Below, in pieces: positions 34,013-41,461 of a stretch of 64,000 nucleotides of DNA. This DNA comes from an uncultured Bacteroidota bacterium (GTDB lineage: Bacteria; Bacteroidota; Bacteroidia; Bacteroidales; UBA12481), in contig CAINOB010000059.1 in NCBI GenBank assembly GCA_903851365.1, forward strand, positions 1-64,000. The letters are read 5' to 3'. Under the pieces are notes generated by a model. That model ran no database searches. It was given only the letters and a program-made list of their open reading frames with translations, and was not told the DNA's origin. The first letter of the stretch is position 1. Every line of letters starts with the position of its first letter. Position numbers and translations under genes: made by a program.

Positions 34013-35611
34013 GGCCGAATTAGTTCCGAGGGAAGGCCGTTTTTTGTACCAGCGCTGCATCAGCCTGAAGGAATCGAAACCCAAAGCGTTACCTTCGGAA
34101 TTCGGTGATTTACCGACCGATTCAAACCGGATAGTATGCTTGCCGGTTTTTAGGGTCGCACTACCGAGGTAGTAATCATAAACGTTCAACTTCTCTGAAT
34201 AAAAATTCAATATTCTTGGTTCCACTTTCGGATCCTTGAAATCAAAGTCGATAGTCATTGGCACTCTGGCAATTATGTTCCCATCAATTAACAGCTTGTA
34301 TTTACCATAATTACATTCATGGCTCATTTTCAATAGCAACCCCTGATACTCCTCCTTATTTATCATAAAATCGGCTTCCATCCAGGCTTCATTGGTTGAT
34401 GGTGTAAATAGAATCTGGTGATTGCCGGTCCAGTCAAAACCCTCCTCCAATTTCACGGTTCCTGGGGAGTGCCTAATCGAACCAAACATATCCTTTGCTT
34501 CGATAACAGTTTCAAGGTTAGGAAGCATTCGCTCATCATGGGTTGGCACCATAGCAAACCGTTTAGGCTGCCCCAGCTGATACCAGAAAGCTACGGTAGC
34601 AATATCATCCTCCCGCTCAACATGTCCATCCACTTTTCCAGTTGCCGATTCGTCGGCAGAGATCCATCCGGTATGTTCAATTTCCATGCGGAAGGATTTT
34701 GTAAACCTCAATGGATCCTGTACGTGCCAGCGATAAAGGGTATATTTTGCCCCGAGGTCTTCTTCCCCTTTGCTCATGTAGGAACAACCGGAATAAAGAT
34801 TGAGATTTTCAGTAAATCCCCACGCGCTGAGGAAATAATCCTCGGTACCGGTACCCCATGTTGAAGGATCTTTCTCGCCATCGACATAGTATTTGATATC
34901 CCCTTCACCAAACCAATAGGGGCTGCGCGAGCGGACCGACATCACCGTGCCGACATAATGGCCCTTGCCGCTGATTTCGGCAATAAGATAATCGTGACCC
35001 AACTGTTCCGGAAATTCCTGCCGGTACTGAGCGCAAAAGTATGCTGTGTTTTTTGGAAGATTTTTATACTCTGTATAGTCAAACTGATAATAAAAACTGC
35101 GTGCCGCAATTTTACCATCATTCGTTACCGTTATTTTTGCCGCCTTGTAAAAAGGCATCTGCCAATAGCAGTTGTACCCATCGCCCCCTTCTACCAATAC
35201 CTGAGCCGACCTGACCTCTTGCCGTAGTCCGAATCCCGAAGCAAAAAAATCACCAATCGGGGCCTCCACAGCTGGCTGGGAATCATTATCCCAATACATC
35301 CGGATTATAAGATCAGCCGGTGTCGCCGAGCCTCCTTTCTCGAGCCAGTTTGGTTTGGCATCATTAAATGTCAGCCAGATATGGTTAATGATTCCAGCAC
35401 CTTTAGCATCAAATATCACCGCAGTTTCACCTGGTTTGATATACTGAATGCGATCAGCATTGCTGCCTCCCGGAGCATGCGAACTTATTGCTCTCGACCT
35501 GCCATCCCGTATCTTTGCCAACCCCAAATCCGGGGCGGTAGAAGGATTACTGCAGGAAAACAGAAGTGTCGCCAAAGACATACCAAACAGCGCAGAACGG
35601 AGGTTTTTCAT
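33995..35611 (-). CDS. GH172-type (DUF2961) glycoside hydrolase, lipoprotein
   Basis: A 538-residue lipoprotein (ATLLFSCSNP). The DUF2961 pattern runs through the protein: AISSHAPGGSNADRIQYIKPGETAVI, HIWLTFND, RMYWDNDSQPAVEAPIGDFFASGFG, NCYWQMPF, SRSPYWFGEGDIKYYVDGE and GTGTEDYFLSAWGF. Members are now GH172; a characterised one acts on difructose dianhydride and others on arabinofuranosides. The C-terminal 130 residues form a beta domain (GLLLKMSHECNYGKYKLLIDG; TLKTGKHTIRFESVG). An exported glycosidase is likely and the precise sugar is unknown. The last residues (KQVTG) and stop derive from the tandem repeat. Confidence 0.88.
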   Translation of the reverse strand: MKNLRSALFGMSLATLLFSCSNPSTAPDLGLAKIRDGRSRAISSHAPGGSNADRIQYIKPGETAVIFDAKGAGIINHIWLTFNDAKPNWLEKGGSATPADLIIRMYWDNDSQPAVEAPIGDFFASGFGLRQEVRSAQVLVEGGDGYNCYWQMPFYKAAKITVTNDGKIAARSFYYQFDYTEYKNLPKNTAYFCAQYRQEFPEQLGHDYLIAEISGKGHYVGTVMSVRSRSPYWFGEGDIKYYVDGEKDPSTWGTGTEDYFLSAWGFTENLNLYSGCSYMSKGEEDLGAKYTLYRWHVQDPLRFTKSFRMEIEHTGWISADESATGKVDGHVEREDDIATVAFWYQLGQPKRFAMVPTHDERMLPNLETVIEAKDMFGSIRHSPGTVKLEEGFDWTGNHQILFTPSTNEAWMEADFMINKEEYQGLLLKMSHECNYGKYKLLIDGNIIARVPMTIDFDFKDPKVEPRILNFYSEKLNVYDYYLGSATLKTGKHTIRFESVGKSPNSEGNALGFDSFRLMQRWYKKRPSLGTNSAKQVTG

Positions 35612-35656
35612 AGTTAGGTTATTAGGGTAAAAAGTTCCAGCTTAGATTCGTGGCTT

Positions 35657-35690
35657 GCGACGGGGTCCCGGCTTTCGCCGGGATGACAAT
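35657..35690 (-). repeat. GTCATCCC hairpin repeat, copy 5
   Basis: Minus strand GTCATCCCGGCGAAAGCCGG, then GACCCCGTCGC. The stem is CCCGGC/GCCGGG with a GAAA loop. It sits in the gap between the GH172 gene and the pepX end, beside the GTGACGG array. Confidence 0.8.
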
Positions 35691-35705
35691 GCTCCGAGGG
35701 CCATT

Positions 35706-35783
35706 TCTGCCGACTGCCGACTGCCTACTGCAGACTCTACCGGTCTTCTTTTTCGGTCACCCGTCACTTATCACCCGTCACTG
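35706..35783 (-). repeat. GTGACGG array, GAAGACCGG block and GGCAGTCGGCAG block after pepX
   Basis: Minus strand from the pepX stop: AGTGACGGGTGATAAGTGAC, GGGTGACCGAAAAAGAAGAC, CGGTAGAGTCTGCAGTAGGC, AGTCGGCAGTCGGCAG. Three families are joined in one array. The pepX stop TGA (35780-35778) is the first TGA. Confidence 0.85.
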
Positions 35784-37616
35784 TTTAACTGCTTTTGCAT
35801 ATGCATCCGGGCCCCCGATAATCGGCATGACCAGCGAGGTTGCATCCGCATCGACAGTCAGCTCAGTGCCTGGCTCGGGCCAGAGCGTAAAGTCACGGTC
35901 ACTGGAGAAAATCATTAATCCGATCTGTTTCCCGGCCGGGATAATCTGGTCGTCGGGCTCGAGATTAAAGGTCATCTCATAGAACTTTCCGGGTACCAGC
36001 GGTTCACTCTCTCTCAAAGATTTATAATTCTGAGGATCGGCCCATCCCCTGGTGATCAGGTTATCAGTGATTTTGGCATTTCTGGCACCATTCCAAGGCA
36101 ATTCCACCAGATACACCGAAAGGTTGGCTGCTGGTTTGCTACATGCTAACCTGATGGTAATTGACGAGGTTCCGGAGAGGTGAACGTCTTCCTTAAGAAC
36201 TGGTGAAAGGTATATCAGGCGATGATTGGTCCATTCGGCCTGAGCCAGTGCCGTGCCGTTAAAGGAAACGTTATCCACGAATTTCTCTTTCCCCTGATTT
36301 GGCAATTGCACTGTGGTAAGCTCACCTGCTTTAGGAGATCCTGGTTTCAGGTAAAATTTTACCGGTCGGGCTTCAGGATTTGGAAAATCAGCATAGGGAG
36401 TAGGCTTGCTGTTATCGTCGTTTTCACGAACGATATAAGCTTTAGGTCCTTCGAGACAATCATTTGCCACTCCAAAAAGGAAATGCGCAAACCACTTATT
36501 CATCATCTCTGCCGGCGGTTCCCCACCATGGCCGCCCTGGGTATAATAGATTTTTGTTGGTAAGCCTTTGGCTTTTACCGCCTCATATATCCTTAGACTA
36601 TGTTCCGGTACCACATTCCAGTCATTGAATCCGTGGGCCATCAGCATAGCACACTTCATAGGACCCAGGTCGTTTATATAATCACGTCCGGCCCAGAAAT
36701 CGTTATAATCCCCTTTAACGCGGTCCTGACCTTTTGCCATTTCACCATTTTTTACAACAGAATCGCAATAGGCACAATGCTCGGGGTTGCTGTGTATAAA
36801 ATCATATAATACATCGATATCTTCACCCAGATATCCACTTGGAGACCGGACCAGTCCGTTGGTACGATAATAATGATAATAGGAAGTATTCGGTGCAATA
36901 GGAATGATCACTTCAAGACCTGCAACACCAGTGGTAGCTGCAGCCAGTGGAAGTGTGCCATCATAGGAAGTACCTGTCATTCCCACCTTGCCAGTAGTCC
37001 AGTAAGCAAATACCTGCTCATTTCCATCAGGGGTAGTATAACCCTTGGCGCGACCGTTCAGCCAGTCGATGACAGCTTTCGGAGCCAGTGATTCGTTATC
37101 ACCTCCAACAGTCGGACAACCCTGGGAGAGACCTGTTCCCGGAGATTCGGAGTGAACAACGATATATCCCTGTGGAACCCAACGGCCAACCTGTGCCTTT
37201 GAGATTACAGGACGTTGTATCCGCGGAACGATCGGAGGAAACTTCTTGCGCGGCACGGGTACAGAATTCAGTTCCTGGCGCGGATTCCAGAAATACTGCA
37301 AGTCACTGGTCCCGGTACCTGAAAAGTATGGGCTGGATTCATAAATCACTGGAAGCTTCAGCTTTTCCGTTTCCGTCTGCTTTGGCCGGGTAACATCAAC
37401 GTGGACCCGATCGAGTTTACCGTCACCATCCGTATCAAAGCTTGTTTCAACCCACAGGTCCTGAATGATCCAATCGGCAGGAATATTAAATTCCGGAACT
37501 ACCTGGGTCATTCCATCGGCAAATACCGGCCCGGCTTTCTTTTGTGCCCTCGCCTCCTGAATTCCCAGGAAACTGACTGTCGCGGCGATCGCCATCAAGC
37601 AGAATACTTTCTTCAT
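35778..37616 (-). CDS. pepX: Xaa-Pro dipeptidyl-peptidase (S15), exported
   Basis: A 612-residue protein with a Sec signal (ATVSFLGIQEARAQKK). The S15 alpha/beta-hydrolase domain has KLPVIYESSPYFSG, VVHSESPGTGLSQG, the nucleophile elbow VGMTGTSYDGTLPLA, and the His region YYTQGGHGGEPPAEM. The C-terminal jelly-roll domain is SGTSSITIRLACSKPAANL to IGLMIFSSDRDFTLWPEPGTEL. It would remove Xaa-Pro dipeptides from peptide N-termini in the periplasm. Lactococcal PepX has an extra N-terminal helical domain that is missing here. It is monocistronic. Confidence 0.9.
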   Translation of the reverse strand: MKKVFCLMAIAATVSFLGIQEARAQKKAGPVFADGMTQVVPEFNIPADWIIQDLWVETSFDTDGDGKLDRVHVDVTRPKQTETEKLKLPVIYESSPYFSGTGTSDLQYFWNPRQELNSVPVPRKKFPPIVPRIQRPVISKAQVGRWVPQGYIVVHSESPGTGLSQGCPTVGGDNESLAPKAVIDWLNGRAKGYTTPDGNEQVFAYWTTGKVGMTGTSYDGTLPLAAATTGVAGLEVIIPIAPNTSYYHYYRTNGLVRSPSGYLGEDIDVLYDFIHSNPEHCAYCDSVVKNGEMAKGQDRVKGDYNDFWAGRDYINDLGPMKCAMLMAHGFNDWNVVPEHSLRIYEAVKAKGLPTKIYYTQGGHGGEPPAEMMNKWFAHFLFGVANDCLEGPKAYIVRENDDNSKPTPYADFPNPEARPVKFYLKPGSPKAGELTTVQLPNQGKEKFVDNVSFNGTALAQAEWTNHRLIYLSPVLKEDVHLSGTSSITIRLACSKPAANLSVYLVELPWNGARNAKITDNLITRGWADPQNYKSLRESEPLVPGKFYEMTFNLEPDDQIIPAGKQIGLMIFSSDRDFTLWPEPGTELTVDADATSLVMPIIGGPDAYAKAVKQ

Positions 37617-37709
37617 AGTTTGATATTTAAGATTATCTAAAGATCAGTAATATTTCAATTCAGTGAATAGGTAAGGGTCCCATTCCCGAGTTCGCGAGAG
37701 CAGGTTTTT

Positions 37710-39656
37710 TCATCGGGATAACAAAGCAAAATCGATCATAGCTTCAAGGTTGATAGCACTCTCCCAGGGACGGTACCTAGTACCATTCGGCTGGCCATTG
37801 AGATAGTATTCTGACCATGCTCCATTCTGATCGGCCATGGAAAGTGTTTTATTATATTGGGCCAATGATTCTGGCAGATGCAGCCTGGTCAAAGCTGTCA
37901 ATAAAAAGCCATAATCATACCCAACCGTTCGGTTTTCCTCCTTTTGATGTGCAATTTCCACGACAGCCGGTTTTAACACATCATAAGGCATTAAGCTGAA
38001 ATTCATATAAAATGGTTCCAAAGCCACCGACAGAAGATTATAAGTTCTCGCAACAACCCGAGGCAATGGGCTCGTAGTGATGCAGTTTGCACAAACATAA
38101 CGGTCGTTTTCATTGCGTTCGGTCCAGACAATTCCGCCATACTTTTTCATGAGGCAGTCGGGACCGGCAGCTTCGCATACGCCATGCCTGTATCTTGGTA
38201 ATTCGGCCACTTTTGCTCGTTCGGGATTGTTGGTCATCAAAGATCCATTGTGCCAGAAGTTTTTTTTAAAGTTCGATTTTACGCGCTCGACCAATGCCCT
38301 GTTTTTTGAAATTTCCTGGGCTGGCCTGAGCTTCTGTCCGGCCACCCAATCCAGATATTTTTGCCCGCTTTCGATAAAGAGCATGGTGGCTTCGGCTGAG
38401 CCGTCATTGAGCGCTGATCGAGGCACCATTCCACCGGCAACATAAGTTTCATCACCATTGAAAGGCAGCATATCGTTGACCAGGTGTTTTCTCTGACTAT
38501 TAAAAGCCCATTCGAGCATCGGATTAATTTTTGCCAAAAAGGCATTATCCCTGGTGGCATTTAACAAATCGAAAGCCTGAAGGATAAGGTAGCCGGTAAT
38601 CTCCACCTCATCATTTTCGTGTATGTGAAAAATCCCCTCTACCCCGATCGCCTGTGCATTATGAATATATCCGTACTTTTTCCAGATTTCCCAATAGAAA
38701 TTCAGTATCGACCTTGCTTCATTATACAAACCCAGAGCCAGCAGACCTCTGGATACTCCATATTGATCGCGGACATAACCCAATGGATACGGATAACCCG
38801 CAAGTACGGCACCTTGAATGCTCTGTTGGGTTTTCAGGAGAACAGCAACATCATCTATCGTTTGCAATAACTTTGTTCGTGAAGGTGCTGAAGAGGGGAG
38901 CAAAGTGTTAAAATCTTTCCTCTCCTGTGTGAATTTTTGCCAAAAAGCAGTTGTCCTGGTCAAAATCTTCTCCGGAGTTGATCCCAATATCTGCTTCGTA
39001 TTGTTCATTACGTCGGGATATTCAGGCCCACCGATCAAACAGATCGTGCTCTCACCCCGATCGCAGGTTATTTCGATAATCCCAGAATCAGGAATCCTTG
39101 AGATTTTCGCTTTTCCTGTCACAATAAGTTCGCTGTAAAAAATCCTGGGATAAACATAAGTCTGATAAATCGTCGACCCTGATGGCAAACTAAACAGGAT
39201 CCCGCTTGCTGCCCTGCCAGATTTCAATTGGTTGGAATTGTCGGTTACCTGAAGGTTTTTAGCCAATTTTAACCGAAACACTATCTGGCTCTGTGCATTC
39301 ACTTTCCGCAAAAAACAAGGGGTTTCAGCATCAACGAAATCAATCAGGCTGGCTATTTCTGAAGTACCGGCAAAAAAATTATGGGTCCATATAGCAGTTC
39401 CGGTCTGCCGCACAGACTGCGACTCAGCACTGGCTCCTTTTACCCATTCCGCGGTCAGAAATGAAGGTGAAGAATAGGGCCCTGTGTAGGCTGCGATAAT
39501 ATCCGGACCTTTTTCATAGATGCACATTTTACCGTTTCCGAGGGACTGCACCGCGCCAGGATCTTTGGAAACAGGTTGGGAAAAAGAAGGGAATGAAGAG
39601 ATTAAAAGGAGGAAAAATAAAAGCAGCTTTGCCCGGTTGACACTGCTTTCGATCAT
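37710..39656 (-). CDS. Exported (alpha/alpha)6-barrel glycoside hydrolase (glucoamylase/amylo-1,6-glucosidase-like)
   Basis: The start is the ATG at 39656 (MIESSVNRAKLLLFFLLLIS), giving a Sec signal. The track start at 39734 is a GTG inside a repeat. A beta-sandwich N-terminal domain of about 240 residues is followed by a helical barrel with GYPYPLGYVRDQYGVSRGLLALG, GYIHNAQAIGVEGIFHIHENDEVEITGYLI, LPFNGDETYVAGGM and NDGSAEATMLFIESGQKYLDW. The layout and the acid-rich barrel loops fit GH15/GH63/GH37-type inverting enzymes; I cannot name the family with certainty. It lies downstream of the PmoA-like gene on the same strand. Confidence 0.65.
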   Translation of the reverse strand: MIESSVNRAKLLLFFLLLISSFPSFSQPVSKDPGAVQSLGNGKMCIYEKGPDIIAAYTGPYSSPSFLTAEWVKGASAESQSVRQTGTAIWTHNFFAGTSEIASLIDFVDAETPCFLRKVNAQSQIVFRLKLAKNLQVTDNSNQLKSGRAASGILFSLPSGSTIYQTYVYPRIFYSELIVTGKAKISRIPDSGIIEITCDRGESTICLIGGPEYPDVMNNTKQILGSTPEKILTRTTAFWQKFTQERKDFNTLLPSSAPSRTKLLQTIDDVAVLLKTQQSIQGAVLAGYPYPLGYVRDQYGVSRGLLALGLYNEARSILNFYWEIWKKYGYIHNAQAIGVEGIFHIHENDEVEITGYLILQAFDLLNATRDNAFLAKINPMLEWAFNSQRKHLVNDMLPFNGDETYVAGGMVPRSALNDGSAEATMLFIESGQKYLDWVAGQKLRPAQEISKNRALVERVKSNFKKNFWHNGSLMTNNPERAKVAELPRYRHGVCEAAGPDCLMKKYGGIVWTERNENDRYVCANCITTSPLPRVVARTYNLLSVALEPFYMNFSLMPYDVLKPAVVEIAHQKEENRTVGYDYGFLLTALTRLHLPESLAQYNKTLSMADQNGAWSEYYLNGQPNGTRYRPWESAINLEAMIDFALLSR

Positions 39657-39660
39657 TCTT

Positions 39661-39762
39661 CCGTGTTTCGCGTTTCGTGTCACGTCTTCCGATATTCTTC
39701 TTCGTCTATCGATCTTTCTTTCGTCACCCGTCACTTGTCACCCGTCACTTGTCACCCGTCAC
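39661..39762 (-). repeat. GTGACGGGTGACAA array plus GAAAGAAAGATCG block
   Basis: Minus strand: GTGACGGGTGACAAGTGACG, GGTGACAAGTGACGGGTGAC, GAAAGAAAGATCGATAGACG, AAGAAGAATATCGGAAGACG, then TGACACGAAACGCGAAACAC. The first 18 nt encode the C-terminus (VTGDK, stop) of the PmoA-like protein. The array ends 5 bp before the ATG of the next gene. Confidence 0.87.
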
Positions 39763-40656
39763 ATATTTCTGAAACTCCTCGGCAATTTTGGCGGTCTTAG
39801 TGTCGCCGCTATGAACCAGAACACGATACTTCATATGGAGCGCATCACCCTTTTTAAAGGTTGTTCCCGCGGTTTCATCGGCTGGCCAATACATGGGTGT
39901 CGGTGAAAAAAATCCATAATCGCGTGTAAACCAAGGTGACGGATACCATGGATTGGATGGATGCTGGAGAATTGCCATGCCTTCGGTTTTTCCGTTGCGA
40001 GTTCCATAGCAGTCCATCCAAGGTGATTTTTTCCCAAAGGTGCCATTATCCCCTGTCTCGCCACTGTTTCCTTCGGCATTCACAGCCGTACCACCATTCA
40101 CCACCGAAAGATCTGGCGCCATGCGGCCGCTGAAGAAAGAGTGGTTGGTCTTCTCGATTTTTACGTCCATGAGAATATCCAGGCGAATATCAAAATCGAT
40201 TTGATAGAGATCCTTGTAAGGAGCTGTGATCGTGATCAAACGAACATCACGGATAGGAGATTCAGCCCCGGGCCGGCTCCAGATACATTCGTTGGCAATC
40301 ACCACTGAGTCTTTGCCTGACTTCAGGATTTCAGCCCTGAGGGTGCGTATCCTGCCCCTGTCGATCCCTTCCTGCCAATAATTGCCGCCATTTACCCTGT
40401 CGCAGCCAAAAAATAGAGAACTATGGTGTGGATAGAGGCTGTTCCTCATCGAGGTAACACTAAAACCGGATGGTCCGTTTACCGGGAAGAAAAACGGATA
40501 CTTTTCGTCTTCCGAAAAGATGTATTGGGTAAAGAGGTTGTCCTTGATTGATACATCGATACGATTACCAACCTTTACTGCAGTTACCTGTGAATGAGAG
40601 GCAAAGCTGGTCAAAAGCAACATGCCTGAAAGGCAGGCAAGTGAACAAAGTTTCAT
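39745..40656 (-). CDS. PmoA-like protein (DUF6807), secreted, second copy
   Basis: A 303-residue protein with a Sec signal (MLLLTSFASHSQVT). Family blocks: YPFFFPVNGPSGFSVTSMRN, the HHSSLFFGCDRVNGGNYW His-rich block, NHSFFSGRMAPDLSVVNGGTA, SPWMDCYGTRNGKTEGMAI and WFTRDYGFFSPTPMYWP. It is only distantly similar to the other copy at 18808. Here it heads a minus-strand pair with an (alpha/alpha)6 glycosidase, consistent with a sugar-related role, which remains unproven. The last residues and stop are supplied by the GTGACGG tandem repeat. Confidence 0.8.
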   Translation of the reverse strand: MKLCSLACLSGMLLLTSFASHSQVTAVKVGNRIDVSIKDNLFTQYIFSEDEKYPFFFPVNGPSGFSVTSMRNSLYPHHSSLFFGCDRVNGGNYWQEGIDRGRIRTLRAEILKSGKDSVVIANECIWSRPGAESPIRDVRLITITAPYKDLYQIDFDIRLDILMDVKIEKTNHSFFSGRMAPDLSVVNGGTAVNAEGNSGETGDNGTFGKKSPWMDCYGTRNGKTEGMAILQHPSNPWYPSPWFTRDYGFFSPTPMYWPADETAGTTFKKGDALHMKYRVLVHSGDTKTAKIAEEFQKYVTGDK

Positions 40657-40705
40657 TTTGTGCGTTTTAATTAATTGCCGACGTCAAATTAGCAATAAAA
40701 AAGTA

Positions 40706-41461
40706 ATGGAAGTGCACAAACACCCCCGTCATGTTACCCATCCAAAAAAATGGGCAGAATACTTTCTGGAATTTTTCATGATATTTTTTGCCGTTTTTAT
40801 GGGTTTTCTTGCGGAAAATATCAGGGAACATGTTGAGGAGCGAAAAAAGGGAGCGGAATATCTGAATGCCTATCTGCATGATCTGCTTCAGAATCAAATT
40901 ACGTATAAGAAATATGACAGTTTATTTACCGCTTTGCTGCCCGTTTATGACACCATCACTGAAATTTATCACGAGGGTAAGGAGAACTCAGAAATTAAAA
41001 ATCTGGCTGCATTACTGATAAAAGGAAAGAGGACCATTTCTGTTCCGCTGAGCACCACCAATTATTTCCAGCTCGTAAATTCAGGGAGCATGCGACTTAT
41101 TGAGAATGAATCTATTACGTTGGCCATGGGTAAGTATATTGATGAGATAACTGCCTTCAGGGACTATGATTTACAGATAAAAAACATGCGCAGCAATTTA
41201 TACCCTGAAGTACTGAAAATTGAGGACTTGCATGATTTTTACACGTCCGACAGCGTTGGAAACATCAGCAAGGACCATATACCACAGATGGACCGGTTTC
41301 CATTACTGAGTGCTGAACAGCGACGAACCCTGGTTAATTACTACAGGCTTTATATTGCCCAGACTAAGAATGAGCTGAGCGGACTAAAAAACCTGGCAAA
41401 ATCTAACGATGAGCTGATAGCGATGATTAATTCTTCTTCACAGGTATCAGGAAAACATTAA
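40706..41461 (+). CDS. Single-pass membrane protein of unknown function (DUF6090-like)
   Basis: The start is the ATG at 40706 (MEVHKHPRHVTHPKKW), giving 251 residues. One N-terminal transmembrane helix (YFLEFFMIFFAVFMGFLAENI) is followed by an ERKKGAEYL coiled-coil-like segment and a helical extracytoplasmic domain. The HxxPKKWxxYxxEFxxIFxAVxxGFxAEN pattern recurs in Bacteroidota proteins annotated DUF6090; I recognise the N-terminal pattern only. Function unknown. The 3' end overlaps the convergent GH51 gene by 35 nt. Confidence 0.75.
   Translation: MEVHKHPRHVTHPKKWAEYFLEFFMIFFAVFMGFLAENIREHVEERKKGAEYLNAYLHDLLQNQITYKKYDSLFTALLPVYDTITEIYHEGKENSEIKNLAALLIKGKRTISVPLSTTNYFQLVNSGSMRLIENESITLAMGKYIDEITAFRDYDLQIKNMRSNLYPEVLKIEDLHDFYTSDSVGNISKDHIPQMDRFPLLSAEQRRTLVNYYRLYIAQTKNELSGLKNLAKSNDELIAMINSSSQVSGKH

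Noticed and set aside
37675-37722. Further GTCATCCC hairpin copy
   Set aside because: Only TTATCCCGATGAAAAA and a GGGTCCC-like word remain; the second stem arm is missing, so it cannot be told from chance or a decayed copy.
39657-39734. N-terminal extension of the (alpha/alpha)6 glycosidase
   Set aside because: Translates the GTGACGG/GAAGAAGA array from a GTG; the ATG at 39656 starts a signal peptide.
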